Origin: Betaproteobacteria bacterium
GTDB taxonomy: Bacteria; Pseudomonadota; Gammaproteobacteria; Burkholderiales; Burkholderiaceae_C
DNA length: 37,395 bases
Assembly: GCA_025360705.1 (NCBI GenBank)
Contig: JANYBQ010000256.1
Coordinates: 1 to 37,395 of the forward strand
Direction: 5' to 3'
The position numbers were made by a program, and so were the translations under genes. Shown here in pieces: positions 15,082 through 24,724 of this stretch. Positions within the stretch are counted from its first letter, which is position 1. Every line of letters starts with the position of its first letter. The notes beneath the pieces are model-generated. The model had not been told where the DNA came from, made no database searches, and saw only the letters and a list, made by a program, of their open reading frames with translations.

Positions 15082-16973
15082 TATTTCCGCCCCCCGGTGC
15101 GCAAAGACTCCACCATCTGGTTCGCAAAGCCCGCGATCCCCTGTGGAAACGCCAGTACCAGCAGCAACACAATGGCACCCAGCAAGGCGCGCCAGTAGTC
15201 AGTGCCGCGGGCGACACTGTCCTGTAGCCAGGTGAATGTGACGGCACCCACGAGTGGACCCGCGAGAGTTTGAACACCGCCCAGCAACACCATCACCAAG
15301 CCGTCAATGGAGCGGCTTATGCCCAGGCTGTCGGGCGAAATACTTCCCTTGGAAAAAGCGAACAAGGCACCCGCCAACCCGGCAAACAGCGCCGCGACCA
15401 CGAAGGCCGCCCACTGCACGTGTTTGACGTTGATGCCAATCGCTTCGGCGCGCACCGCGGAATCGCGACCGGCGCGCAGGGCATAACCGAATGGAGAAAA
15501 CACCATGCGATGCAACACCAAAACCGCGCCGACAACCAGCACCAGCGTGAGGTAGTAATACGCCTGCTTGTCGGCCAGCCACGGCGCGGGCCATACACCG
15601 GTCAAGCCGTTGCTGCCACCCGTGAAATCGTCCCACTGGTAAACAACGGACCACACAATCTGCGCAAACGCCAGTGTCAGCATCGCAAAATAGACGCCGG
15701 ACAAACGTACACAGAACCAGCCAAAAAGCAGCGCCGCCAACGCGGCGGCGAGCGGCCCGCCCAGGATGGCGGCCTCCATGGGTGCATGGGCGGAGCGCAC
15801 CAGAATCGCCGCGCCATAGGCTCCAAGCCCAAAGTACGCCGCATGGCCAAACGAATGCATGCTCCCCGGACCCATGATGAAGTGCAGGCTGGCGGCAAAC
15901 AGGGCGGCAGTCAAAAGGTCGATTGCAAGTACGGTCAGGTAGGGCGATTGCCTCGTCAGCAGGGGCCATGCGAGCAATGCCAGCAGCAGAATCGCCGCGG
16001 CGGTGGCCTGCGGGCGGCCAGCCGCCCGCAGCGGCGCCTCCGGCGGGGCGGAGCTGCGGCTCTGGACTTGCGCGCGGCCCAGCAGGCCCCAGGGACGCAC
16101 GATCAAAACCAGCGCCATGACCAGAAACTCGACCACCAGCGTCAGGCTCGAAAACGAAAAATCGAGGCCAAGGAACTGAACCGTCCCCAGACCCACGCAC
16201 AGGGCCTTGATCTCCGCGATCAGCAGTGCCGCGAGGTAGGCTCCGGGAAGGGAGCCCATGCCACCGACCACCACCACTACGAAGGCCTCACCGATCGTCT
16301 GCAAATCCAGCCCCAGATTGGCGGGTTCGCGCGGAAGCTGCAATGCCCCACCCAGACCCGCCAGCATGGCGCCAAGCGCAAATACGCTGGTAAACAGCCA
16401 TGCCTGATTGACACCGAGGGCCGCCAGCATGTCACGGTCCTGTGTGGCGGCGCGCACCAGAATACCCCAGCGCGTGCGGTGCAACAGCAACCACACCAGG
16501 CCCAGCACCAGCGGCCCGATAACGATCAGCAGCAGGTCATAGGCCGGAAAGCGGTGCCCTGCGATGGTCACCGCCCCTTCCAGCCCCGGCGCGCGCGGCC
16601 CGAGCAGGTCTTCCGGCCCCCATAACCACAAGGTGGCATCCTTGAACACCAATACCAGCGCAAAAGTGGCCAGCAACTGAAACAACTCCGGCGCGCGATA
16701 GATGCGGCGCAGCACAGTGAATTCGACCACCGCCCCGAGCACGCCGACCAGCGCCGACGCCATCAGCAGCGCGGGCCAGAACCATGCGCCCGCGCCAAGC
16801 CTGTCCACCAGGGACCAGGCGATATAGATGCCCAGCATGTAGAACGAGCCATGCGCGAAGTTGACAATGCGCGTGACGCCAAAGATCAGCGACAAACCCG
16901 CGGCGACCAGGAACAGCGAAGACGCTCCAGCCAGGCCATTGAGCAGTTGCACGAAAAATGCCGACAGTCCCAT
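15081..16973 (-). CDS. Fused branched-chain amino-acid type permease (LivH-LivM)
   Basis: 630 aa. Residues 1 to about 300 are LivH-like (FGVTRIVNFAHGSFYMLG, the ALGVN segment and GGMGSLPGA). Residues from about 325 to 630 are LivM-like (GPGSMHSFGHAAYFGLGAYG, FSPFGYALRAGRDS, GISRSIDGLVMVLLGG and AFPQGI). The two normally separate inner-membrane subunits are joined in one chain by a Gly/Ala/Ser-rich linker at about 300-325. Many hydrophobic segments, consistent with a double set of about 8-10 helices each. It would form the whole channel with LivG and LivF. Single-chain LivHM exists in Burkholderiales, so I do not regard it as a sequence artefact. Confidence 0.92.
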   Translation of the reverse strand: MGLSAFFVQLLNGLAGASSLFLVAAGLSLIFGVTRIVNFAHGSFYMLGIYIAWSLVDRLGAGAWFWPALLMASALVGVLGAVVEFTVLRRIYRAPELFQLLATFALVLVFKDATLWLWGPEDLLGPRAPGLEGAVTIAGHRFPAYDLLLIVIGPLVLGLVWLLLHRTRWGILVRAATQDRDMLAALGVNQAWLFTSVFALGAMLAGLGGALQLPREPANLGLDLQTIGEAFVVVVVGGMGSLPGAYLAALLIAEIKALCVGLGTVQFLGLDFSFSSLTLVVEFLVMALVLIVRPWGLLGRAQVQSRSSAPPEAPLRAAGRPQATAAAILLLALLAWPLLTRQSPYLTVLAIDLLTAALFAASLHFIMGPGSMHSFGHAAYFGLGAYGAAILVRSAHAPMEAAILGGPLAAALAALLFGWFCVRLSGVYFAMLTLAFAQIVWSVVYQWDDFTGGSNGLTGVWPAPWLADKQAYYYLTLVLVVGAVLVLHRMVFSPFGYALRAGRDSAVRAEAIGINVKHVQWAAFVVAALFAGLAGALFAFSKGSISPDSLGISRSIDGLVMVLLGGVQTLAGPLVGAVTFTWLQDSVARGTDYWRALLGAIVLLLVLAFPQGIAGFANQMVESLRTGGRK

Positions 16974-17054
16974 GGCAAACGTTTGGGAAAAACTGGGTAG
17001 CGGTGACTGAAAGGATCAACGGCGGCGCGCAAGGCGTGGCGCCTTGCCCGACTC

Positions 17055-17106
17055 AGAGCGTGAGAGGCAGTCCAATGCACCCGCATTGGATTGCCTCTCA
17101 CGCTCT
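17055..17106 (-). terminator. Strong hairpin after the binding-protein gene (attenuator or mRNA 3' stabiliser)
   Basis: Inverted repeat with 24-bp arms (17055-17078 and 17083-17106), one G/T mismatch and a 4-nt loop. It begins at the last base of the binding-protein stop codon, in the 132-bp spacer before the permease gene. There is no T-tract, so it is more likely a partial attenuator or a block to 3'-5' exonucleases than a full terminator. It would let the binding protein be made in excess over the membrane part. Confidence 0.7.
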
Positions 17107-18308
17107 CAGTCCGCGGCGCGCAGCTTTTTGACTTCGCTGTCGGATGGCTGAAAGTTGGCGCCATCCAGGTAACGATAGTCCACCATCACGCCTTTGCCAC
17201 CCTCATTCCGGATCTTTCCGATGAATGCACCCATGGTGGATTGGTGGTCGAGGGCGCGGTAGCTTATCTTGCCAAACGGCGTCACAACCTGCAAGCCCGC
17301 AAAGGCGGCGACGAGCTTCTCGGTGTCTGCACTGCCCGCCTTCTTGATGCCTTCCGCAATCGACTTGATGGTGCTGTAGCCGACCACCGAACCCAGGCGC
17401 GGATAGTCCTTGTATTTGCCGTGGTAGGCCAGAAAAAACGCCTTGTGCTCGGGCGTCTGAATCCCGTACCAGGGGTAACCGGTGACCAGCCAGCCGTTGG
17501 GCGTTTCATCCTTCAGCGGGTCGAGGTATTCCGGCTCGCCGGTCAGCAAGCTGACCACCTCGCGCCCCTGAAACAGCCCGCGCGTATTGCCTTCGCGCAC
17601 GAACCTGGACAGGTCGGGGCCAAACAATACATTGAAGATGGCATCCGGTTTGGCGTCCGCCAGAGCCTGCGTGACGCTGCCCGCATCCACCCGCCCCAAC
17701 GGCGTGGCCTGCTCGACAACGAACTCCACGTCGGGCTGGGCGGCCTTCATCAATTGCTTGAATGTGGCGGCAGCGGACTGGCCGTATTCGTAGTTGGGAT
17801 ACACGATGGCCCAGCGTTTCTTCTTGAGCTTGGCCGCCTCCGGTACCAGCATGGAAACCTGCATAAAAGTCGAAGCCCGCAAACGGTAGGTGTACTTGTT
17901 GCCGTTCTGCCAGACGATCTTGTCCGTCAGAGGTTCGCTGGCCAGAAAGAAAATCTTCCTCTGTTTCGCAAAGTCGCCCAGGGCCAGACCGATATTGGAA
18001 AGAAACCCGCCGGCCAATACATCAACGCGTTCACGCGAGACCAGTTCTTCCGCGGCGCGTACGGCATCGCCCGGGGTGGCGTTGTCGTCACGTGTCACCA
18101 GTTGAAGCTTGCGGCCGTTCAAGCCGCCAGCCGAATTGATCTCCTCGATCGCCAGCTCCATGCCCTTTTTGTAGGGCTCCAGGAAAGCCGGCTGGGCCTT
18201 GTAGCTGTTGATCTCGCCGATCTTGATCACGTTCTGGGCACCGGCCTGCAGCCCGGCCAATCCCAGCAAAACGGCAAGTGCCATATGCAAGGCGTTTTGA
18301 ATCTTCAT
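17106..18308 (-). CDS. Periplasmic substrate-binding protein of the HAAT ABC transporter (LivK-like)
   Basis: 400 aa with a signal peptide (about residues 1-24, ending AGAQ). Type I periplasmic-binding fold of the Leu/Ile/Val-binding kind: KIGEINSY, the GMELAIEEINSAGGLNGRKL block and VVGYSTIKSIAEGI. The ligand is uncertain: amino acids, amides or small aromatic acids are all used by this family. Start ATG 18308, preceded by AAAGGA at 8 nt. It begins only 19 nt after the typA stop, so it may be read partly from the translation operon upstream. A strong hairpin follows at once. Confidence 0.9.
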   Translation of the reverse strand: MKIQNALHMALAVLLGLAGLQAGAQNVIKIGEINSYKAQPAFLEPYKKGMELAIEEINSAGGLNGRKLQLVTRDDNATPGDAVRAAEELVSRERVDVLAGGFLSNIGLALGDFAKQRKIFFLASEPLTDKIVWQNGNKYTYRLRASTFMQVSMLVPEAAKLKKKRWAIVYPNYEYGQSAAATFKQLMKAAQPDVEFVVEQATPLGRVDAGSVTQALADAKPDAIFNVLFGPDLSRFVREGNTRGLFQGREVVSLLTGEPEYLDPLKDETPNGWLVTGYPWYGIQTPEHKAFFLAYHGKYKDYPRLGSVVGYSTIKSIAEGIKKAGSADTEKLVAAFAGLQVVTPFGKISYRALDHQSTMGAFIGKIRNEGGKGVMVDYRYLDGANFQPSDSEVKKLRAAD

Positions 18309-18327
18309 GCTAATGTCCTTTGGTCAA

Positions 18328-20160
18328 CTACAAACTGTCGCGCCCGGCTTTCTTGCGTTCGTGTTCCTTTAGGTAACGCTTGCGTAGGCGGATGCTCTTG
18401 GGGGTGATTTCCACCAACTCATCGTCCTCGATAAACTCGACCGCGTATTCGAGCGTGAGCTGGATCGGCGGCGTGATCTTGATCGCGTCTTCCTTGCCGC
18501 TGACGCGGAAATTGGTTAGCTGTTTCATGCGTACCGCGTTCACCACCAGGTCGTTATCGCGGCTGTGGATGCCAACGATCATGCCTTCATACACCGGGTC
18601 GCCGGCCTTGACGAACATGCGGCCGCGGTCATCCAGTTTGCCCAGCGCGTAAGTCACGATTTCGCCGTCGTCCATGCTGATCAACACCCCGCTCTTGCGG
18701 CTTTCGATGTCCCCACGGTAGGCTTCATAACCATCGAATATGTTGCTGGCCAAACCAGTGCCGCGCGTCAGATTCAGGAATTCGTTCTGAAAACCGATCA
18801 GCCCACGCGCGGGAATGCGGTACTCCAGCCGGACCCGGCCCCGGCCATCCGGCTCCATGGTCATCAGGTCGCCCCTGCGCAGACCCAGCGCCTGCATCAC
18901 ACCGCCCTGATGGCCCTCTTCTATATCCACCGTCAGCATTTCGATGGGTTCGTGTTTCTCGCCATTGACCAATTTGAAGACCACCCGCGGTTTGGAAACC
19001 GCCAGCTCATACCCTTCGCGGCGCATGTTCTCCAGCAGAATCGTCAGGTGCAACTCGCCGCGTCCCGACACCTCGTAGATCCCCTCTTCGTCGGTGTCGA
19101 TGACGCGTAGCGCGACATTCGCCTGCAACTCGCGCGTGAGCCGGTCGCGCAACTGGCGGCTGGTCACGTACTTGCCTTCGCGCCCGGCCAGAGGCGAGGT
19201 ATTGACGCAAAAATTCATCGTCAGGGTCGGCTCATCGATCATGAGCATCGGCAACGGCGCGGGGTTCAGCGGGTCAGTCAGCGTGACGCCGATGCCCACC
19301 TGCTCTATACCACTAACAAGCACGATGTCGCCAGGCCCGGCTTCAGTCGCGGCGATTCGTTCCAGGCCTTCGAATTTCAGAATCTGCTGCACTTTTGCCT
19401 TGCTGGATTTTCCCTGGGCACCCTCCATCACGAGTACTTCCTGGTTGATCCGGATCGTGCCCTGGCTGATGCGGCCAACGCCGATCCGGCCAACGTAGGT
19501 GGAATAGTCGAGCGAGCTCACCTGCAGTTGCAGGGGGGCGGCAGGATCGCCCTTGTTGGCGGGTACGTGGGTCAACACGGTGTCGAACAAGGGCGCCAGA
19601 TCCGTGCCCCATTGCTCACCGGCCGCACCTTCTTTCATGGCGGCCCAGCCATTCAGACCGGATGCATACACCACGGGAAAGTCCAGCTGCTCTTCGGTCG
19701 CGCCCAACTTGTCGAACAAATCGAAAGCGGCATTGATGACGTAATCGGGACGCGCGCCCGGGCGGTCCACCTTGTTGACGACCACGATCGGTTTTAGGCC
19801 CAGCGCCAGCGCCTTCTTGGTCACGAAGCGGGTTTGCGGCATCGGCCCTTCCACCGCATCGATCAGCAGCATCACGCCGTCGACCATCGACAAGGCACGC
19901 TCCACCTCGCCGCCGAAGTCGGCGTGGCCCGGCGTGTCCACGATGTTGATGTGGGTGTCCTTCCAGTCCACTGCGCAGTTCTTGGCCAGAATCGTAATGC
20001 CGCGCTCCTTTTCCAGGTCATTGCTGTCCATCACGCGTTCGGCCACTTTTTCGTTAGCCCGGAAGGTGCCGCTCTGGCGCAGCAACATATCCACCAGCGT
20101 GGTCTTGCCGTGGTCCACGTGGGCGATGATGGCGATGTTGCGAATCTGTTTGTAGCTCAT
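18328..20160 (-). CDS. typA: Ribosome-associated GTPase TypA/BipA
   Basis: 610 aa, standard. Translational GTPase that acts in 50S assembly and stress adaptation. G1 motif AHVDHGKT (residues 13-20), G2 region ERGITI, DTPGH (G3) and NKVD (G4) present; then EF-Tu-like domain II, two EF-G-like domains and the BipA C-terminal domain ending in KKAGRDSL. Follows truB by 45 bp. The purine-rich stretch AAGAAAAGAGAA precedes the ATG. Confidence 0.97.
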   Translation of the reverse strand: MSYKQIRNIAIIAHVDHGKTTLVDMLLRQSGTFRANEKVAERVMDSNDLEKERGITILAKNCAVDWKDTHINIVDTPGHADFGGEVERALSMVDGVMLLIDAVEGPMPQTRFVTKKALALGLKPIVVVNKVDRPGARPDYVINAAFDLFDKLGATEEQLDFPVVYASGLNGWAAMKEGAAGEQWGTDLAPLFDTVLTHVPANKGDPAAPLQLQVSSLDYSTYVGRIGVGRISQGTIRINQEVLVMEGAQGKSSKAKVQQILKFEGLERIAATEAGPGDIVLVSGIEQVGIGVTLTDPLNPAPLPMLMIDEPTLTMNFCVNTSPLAGREGKYVTSRQLRDRLTRELQANVALRVIDTDEEGIYEVSGRGELHLTILLENMRREGYELAVSKPRVVFKLVNGEKHEPIEMLTVDIEEGHQGGVMQALGLRRGDLMTMEPDGRGRVRLEYRIPARGLIGFQNEFLNLTRGTGLASNIFDGYEAYRGDIESRKSGVLISMDDGEIVTYALGKLDDRGRMFVKAGDPVYEGMIVGIHSRDNDLVVNAVRMKQLTNFRVSGKEDAIKITPPIQLTLEYAVEFIEDDELVEITPKSIRLRKRYLKEHERKKAGRDSL

Positions 20161-20205
20161 GGTTCTCTTTTCTTTCTGAAATCTGTCTGATCCGTATTAG
20201 CCGAG

Positions 20206-21186
20206 TCAGGACGCCGCGAGGGATTGCCCGATCTCGATCGGACTTAGCAGGCGTCCCGGAATCAATTCGCCGCCGCGTATATGGGCGGTGCCCAGCAAAG
20301 CCCGCGGCTGCCCGCCGTACACGGCAATCCGCGCCGCGTCGGGCCAATTGCCGCGCCGGCGCAATCCGCTCAGGAAACGCCCCGCCTCGTCGGGCGCCAG
20401 CGTGACCGCGGTGTGTCCGTCCAACAAGCTGTCCACCGGCAGCAGACACGCCAAACGCCCGGGCTCGGTCATGGATTCAAGCTGCTCCAGCCGGACGCAT
20501 TGGGCCACATCGAAACCGCCCGTGGCGATACGTCGCAAATACGTCACATGCGCGCCGCAACCCAGAGCCTCGCCGATGTCCTGGGCCAGCGTGCGAATGT
20601 AAGTGCCTTTGCTGCAGGTTACCAATATCCTGATTGCCGGCTCGGCGTCATCCGCCTTGAGCGTCAGCGTCAGCGCGCGTATCGTGACCTCACGCTTCTG
20701 CCGCTCCACTTCAATACCGGCCCTTGCATATTCGTACAAAGGTTTACCGTCTTTCTTCAATGCGCTATACATCGGCGGCATTTGCAGTATCGGCCCCAGA
20801 AATCCGCCGCGCACCCGATCCACGTCTGCCTGCGTAACCCGGACCGGTCGCTGCTGCACCACCTCCCCTTCGGCGTCGCCAGTGTCGGTCGTTACACCCA
20901 ACACGGCTATCGCTTCATAGGTTTTGTCGGCATCGAGTTGCAGCTGGCTGAACTTGGTCGCGGCGCCGAAACACAAGGGCAACACTCCCGTAGCCAATGG
21001 GTCCAGCGTGCCAGTGTGGCCGGCTTTCTCGGCGCGTAACAGCCACTTGGCTTTCTGCAAGGCATCGTTACTGGACCATCCAAGCGGTTTGTCCAGCAGC
21101 AATATGCCGTGCACGGGCCGCCGTACGACCCGCGGTTTGGGGAGGCTGCCGGTTCTGCCGCGATCGATTTCCATATCTCGTTTCAT
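20206..21186 (-). CDS. truB: tRNA pseudouridine-55 synthase
   Basis: 326 aa from ATG 21186. Makes Psi55 in the T-loop of all elongator tRNAs. Family blocks: HGILLLDKPLGWSSN, catalytic Asp in GHTGTLDPLATG, and YEA, PPMYSALKK and CSKGTYIRTLAQD. A PUA-like C-terminal region follows. The start is uncertain: ATG at 21174 and a start at 21213 are both open, and the first about 30 residues are not conserved. It follows rbfA, the common order in the nusA-infB operon. Confidence 0.95.
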   Translation of the reverse strand: MKRDMEIDRGRTGSLPKPRVVRRPVHGILLLDKPLGWSSNDALQKAKWLLRAEKAGHTGTLDPLATGVLPLCFGAATKFSQLQLDADKTYEAIAVLGVTTDTGDAEGEVVQQRPVRVTQADVDRVRGGFLGPILQMPPMYSALKKDGKPLYEYARAGIEVERQKREVTIRALTLTLKADDAEPAIRILVTCSKGTYIRTLAQDIGEALGCGAHVTYLRRIATGGFDVAQCVRLEQLESMTEPGRLACLLPVDSLLDGHTAVTLAPDEAGRFLSGLRRRGNWPDAARIAVYGGQPRALLGTAHIRGGELIPGRLLSPIEIGQSLAAS

Positions 21187-21241
21187 GGGCTGGCTGTAGC
21201 GGCCAGCTACCAATCGAGAATTGGAGGCTGACCTCGGTTAT

Positions 21242-21616
21242 TCAGTCCTCGTTCTTGGAACGCGAGGCCACGGCCTGCGCAATCAGAGCGTTCATGTCCG
21301 CGGCGCGTTCGGTGGTCCGGTCGAACTGGAAGTGCAGTGTCGGAACCGTGTGGATATGCAGGCGCTTGAACAAGCCTGCACGCAGGAAACCCGCGGCCTG
21401 ATTCAAACCTACCTGTGTCTCTTCCGGATTGCCTTTGAGCAGACTGAAAAAAACCTTGGCGTGGGCATAGTCCGGCGTTACCTCCACCGCCTGGATCGTC
21501 ACCATGCCAACCCGCGGGTCCTTCAACTCGCGCGCGATCAGTTGCGTCAGATCGCGCTGGATCTGATCGGCCACCTTGAAGGCGCGGTTGGGTGTTGCAG
21601 ATTTTCGTGCTGGCAT
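21242..21616 (-). CDS. rbfA: Ribosome-binding factor A
   Basis: 124 aa, standard. KH-like protein that binds free 30S subunits and is needed for 16S rRNA 5'-end maturation and cold adaptation. Typical pattern: [14 protein letters not shown], the [11 protein letters not shown] block and [15 protein letters not shown]. Lies between infB and truB; the start at 21616 has no visible Shine-Dalgarno, and the 114-bp spacer upstream can fold into a long hairpin. Confidence 0.96.
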   Translation of the reverse strand: MPARKSATPNRAFKVADQIQRDLTQLIARELKDPRVGMVTIQAVEVTPDYAHAKVFFSLLKGNPEETQVGLNQAAGFLRAGLFKRLHIHTVPTLHFQFDRTTERAADMNALIAQAVASRSKNED

Positions 21617-21642
21617 GAAAACAATGTTCGCCGCGTCACGAG

Positions 21643-21721
21643 ATCGGGATGCCGCCTAGGCGGATTGCCGCAGACAGTACCGGAGGTACGGCAAGGCAAT
21701 CCAACGACGGCGGGGCCCGAT
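21643..21721. repeat. Long imperfect inverted repeat in the infB-rbfA spacer
   Basis: Nested complementary segments: ATCGGG (21643-21648) with CCCGAT (21716-21721); CCGCC (21652-21656) with GGCGG (21709-21713); GGATTGCC (21662-21669) with GGCAATCC (21695-21702); and GTACC/GGTAC around 21683. Together they make one interrupted stem about 79 nt long. It lacks a T-tract and lies within an operon, so an RNA processing site, attenuator or REP-like element is likelier than a full terminator. Confidence 0.7.
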
Positions 21722-21730
21722 ATCGTGGCG

Positions 21731-24595
21731 CTACAAGGTTCTGGCTACCTCTTTGATTTCGAAGAACTCTAGTACGTCATTCTCCTGAATGTCGTTGTAG
21801 CTCTTGATATTCAGGCCGCACTCGAAACCTTCCTTGACCTCGCGCACATCATCCTTGAAACGTTTGAGCGATTCGAGTTCACCCGTGAAAACGACCACGT
21901 TGTCGCGCAACAGACGCAGGCGCGCGGTACGCCGGACCAGGCCTGTCGTGACCATACAGCCGGCGATCGAGCCGATCTTGCTGACCTTGAACACTTGGCG
22001 GATGTCGGCCGTGCCGATAATTTCTTCCCGCTTGTCAGGCGTCAACATGCCCGACATGGCGGCCTTGAGTTCATCCACCGCGTCGTAGATGATGTTGTAG
22101 TAACGGATGTCGACACCGTTGTTCTCGGCCAGCTTGCGCGCGCCGGAGTCGGCACGGGTATTGAAGCCGATGATGACCGCCTTGGCGGCAATCGCCAGGT
22201 TGACATCCGACTCGCTGATTCCGCCCACGGCGGCGTACACCAGCTGCACCTTGACCTCGTCGGTAGACAACTTGACAAGGCTTTGCGACAGTGCTTCCTG
22301 CGAACCCTGCACATCGGCCTTGACGATGATCGGAACCATCTTGAGTTCGCCGGCGGATATGTCGGTGAACATATTCTCCAGCTTGGCGGCTTGCTGCTTG
22401 GCCAGCTTGGTGTTGCGGAACTTGCCCGCACGGTAGGTCGCGATCTCACGTGCCCGACGCTCGTCCGGCAGCACCATGAATTCGTCACCGGCCTGCGGCA
22501 CCTCGGTCAAACCCTGGATCTCCACTGGAATCGACGGGCCGGCGGTCTTGATAGACTTGCCGTTTTCGTCCAGCATCGCACGCACGCGGCCGTAAGTGGA
22601 ACCCGCCAGAACGATGTCGCCGGTCTTCAGCGTCCCGGACTGAATCAGCACGGTGGCCACAGGACCGCGGCCCTTGTCCAATTGCGCTTCGATTACCAGC
22701 CCCTTGGCCATCGCATCGACCGGAGCCCTGAGTTCCAGCACCTCGGCCTGCAACAACACCTGCTCCAGCAGAGCGTCGACACCCTCGCCAGTCTTTGCAG
22801 ATACCGAAACAAACGGCGAACTGCCGCCGAACTCCTCTGGAATCACCTCTTCCACCACGAGTTCGTTCTTCACGCGCTCGGGGTTGGCGTCGGGTTTGTC
22901 GATCTTGTTGATTGCCACAACGATAGGAACACCGGCCGCCCTGGCGTGTTTGATCGCCTCGCGGGTTTGCGGCATTACGCCGTCGTCCGCGGCGACAACA
23001 AGAATCACGATGTCGGTCGCCTTGGCACCGCGCGCCCGCATGGCAGTGAACGCTTCGTGGCCTGGCGTGTCCAGGAACGACACCATGCCTCGTGGCGTCT
23101 CAACATGGTATGCACCTATGTGCTGCGTAATACCACCGGCTTCTCCGGCTGCCACCTTGGCGCGGCGGATGTAATCCAGCAATGACGTCTTGCCATGGTC
23201 CACGTGGCCCATGACGGTAACAACCGGTGCACGCGGCAGCGATTCGGACTCCTGCTGGGATGTTTCCTCATCGGTGAACGCTTCCGGATCGTCGAGCGCG
23301 GCCACAACCGCCTTATGTCCCATTTCCTCCACAAGAATCATCGCAGTGTCCTGGTCCAGCGGCTGGTTGATGGTGACCATCTGCCCCAGCTTCATGAGGT
23401 GTTTGATTACCTCGGACGCTTTGACCGCCATCTTGTGCGCCAGCTCGGCAACCGTGATGGTTTCCGGGACATGCACCTCGAATATCCGCGCCTCGACTGG
23501 AACCGCGGTCACATGTTCCTCATGGGTACGGTCGTTGCCACGCCGGCCACGCGGGCCACCGCGCCAATTGCCGCGGCCAGCTCCGGCGCCGGTGTCGCCA
23601 CGCGTGGGGATCGCCTTCTTCTTGGTTGGATCGCCGGCCCAACTGCTGGAAAGCTTGGCCGATTTGATTTCTTTGCCTGCTCCTGGACCACCCGCTCCGG
23701 CCGCGTTGCCCACGCCGGGTCTGGCAACAACACTGCCCGCAGCCGGCTTGTGCAGCGTGCCTTTGACGCCAGCTTTGGCATCGACCGCGCCAACCTTGGC
23801 CACGGGTTTGATTTCTTCCGGCCTTTTTGCCACCAACACCTTTTTGGGTGTCGCCATCATGGTGCGAATAGCGGCGGCCTCGGCCTCGGCCTTGCGGCGG
23901 CGATTGCCCAGGTCAGCCGCTCGCGCAACCTCTTCGTCGGCGCGGGCCTTGGATTCCGCTGCCACTTTCTGCTTGGCATCGGCATGGGTCTTGGCCACAG
24001 CAGCGGACGCGGCTTCATCCGCTGCGCGATCGTCGACCACGCTGTCGGCCACTTCGGCGAGAGCCTTGGTTTGCACGGCGGCGGCCGTCTCGGCCAAAGC
24101 GCGCGCACGCGCTTCCTGCTCCTGGCGCTGCGCGCGTTTCACCACCAACTCTTCTTCCTGGCGGCGAATCAGTTCCGCTTGGCGGCGCGCCTCTTCTTCA
24201 CGCCGCGTCAACTCGGCATGGTCGATGACTGAAGTTTCAACTACAGGCTGTTCTTCCTCGGACACCGGACTTTCCAGCGGGCTCTCAATACCCTCTTCCC
24301 GCCGCACGAAAGTACGCTGCTTGCGCTTCTCGACCACAATCGTTCGGACCTTGCCGGTGGAGTCTGCCTGCTTGATTTCGCTGGTCGACTTCTTGACCAA
24401 GGTGATCTTCTTGCGCTCCGAGGTGGCGGTGCCGTGACTGGCCTGCAAGTAGTCCCGCAAGCTACGTTTGTCGGCATCGGTCAGCGCATCCGAAGCAGCG
24501 GACTTAGCCACGCCAGCGGACGCAAGCTGCTCAAGCAGCGTGGCGGTTGATTTCTTGAGCTCGTTCGCGAACTCGGCGACTGTCGTACTGGACAT
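21731..24595 (-). CDS. infB: Translation initiation factor IF-2
   Basis: 954 aa from ATG 24595 ([15 protein letters not shown], the IF-2 N-terminal domain). A long charged Ala/Glu/Arg/Lys-rich linker, then a Gly/Arg-rich piece near residues 330-360, precede the second IF2_N-like domain. The GTPase domain has G1 GHVDHGKT from about residue 463, followed by DTPGHEAF and NKIDKP. Domains II-IV complete the protein, ending in the [10 protein letters not shown] tail. Delivers fMet-tRNA to the 30S subunit. The open frame extends 14 codons upstream without conservation. Order nusA-infB-rbfA is canonical. Confidence 0.97.
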   Translation of the reverse strand: MSSTTVAEFANELKKSTATLLEQLASAGVAKSAASDALTDADKRSLRDYLQASHGTATSERKKITLVKKSTSEIKQADSTGKVRTIVVEKRKQRTFVRREEGIESPLESPVSEEEQPVVETSVIDHAELTRREEEARRQAELIRRQEEELVVKRAQRQEQEARARALAETAAAVQTKALAEVADSVVDDRAADEAASAAVAKTHADAKQKVAAESKARADEEVARAADLGNRRRKAEAEAAAIRTMMATPKKVLVAKRPEEIKPVAKVGAVDAKAGVKGTLHKPAAGSVVARPGVGNAAGAGGPGAGKEIKSAKLSSSWAGDPTKKKAIPTRGDTGAGAGRGNWRGGPRGRRGNDRTHEEHVTAVPVEARIFEVHVPETITVAELAHKMAVKASEVIKHLMKLGQMVTINQPLDQDTAMILVEEMGHKAVVAALDDPEAFTDEETSQQESESLPRAPVVTVMGHVDHGKTSLLDYIRRAKVAAGEAGGITQHIGAYHVETPRGMVSFLDTPGHEAFTAMRARGAKATDIVILVVAADDGVMPQTREAIKHARAAGVPIVVAINKIDKPDANPERVKNELVVEEVIPEEFGGSSPFVSVSAKTGEGVDALLEQVLLQAEVLELRAPVDAMAKGLVIEAQLDKGRGPVATVLIQSGTLKTGDIVLAGSTYGRVRAMLDENGKSIKTAGPSIPVEIQGLTEVPQAGDEFMVLPDERRAREIATYRAGKFRNTKLAKQQAAKLENMFTDISAGELKMVPIIVKADVQGSQEALSQSLVKLSTDEVKVQLVYAAVGGISESDVNLAIAAKAVIIGFNTRADSGARKLAENNGVDIRYYNIIYDAVDELKAAMSGMLTPDKREEIIGTADIRQVFKVSKIGSIAGCMVTTGLVRRTARLRLLRDNVVVFTGELESLKRFKDDVREVKEGFECGLNIKSYNDIQENDVLEFFEIKEVARTL

Positions 24596-24616
24596 TTGTT
24601 GGGCTACCTTTAGTTC

Positions 24617-24694
24617 GGCATAACAAGCCCTGGGCAATTGTTAGCCTTCACTGAAACATTCGTTTTAGCTACGACATAACTTGAGTACAAGTTA
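24617..24694. repeat. Two small palindromes in the nusA-infB spacer
   Basis: The 129-bp spacer between nusA and infB holds two dyads. One is 24617-24646: GGC/GCC, TAACAA/TTGTTA and GCCC/GGGC nested around base 24631. The other is 24677-24694: TAACTTG and CAAGTTA around a 4-nt loop. The region is more AT-rich than its surroundings. No T-tract follows either stem. They may be leader or attenuator structures for infB; the role is not known. Confidence 0.5.
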
Positions 24695-24724
24695 GTCTTC
24701 TCTGAGCTTTCACCTTCATGACCA

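Noticed and set aside
15270-16625. 451-codon plus-strand frame opposite the LivHM permease
   Set aside because: Gln/Arg/His-rich antisense of a hydrophobic gene; no ribosome-binding site or domain.
21995-24437. Long plus-strand open frames (up to 415 codons) opposite infB
   Set aside because: They mirror IF-2 in antisense, have low-complexity Ser/Ala/His composition and no homology that I recognise. High GC content produces such frames.
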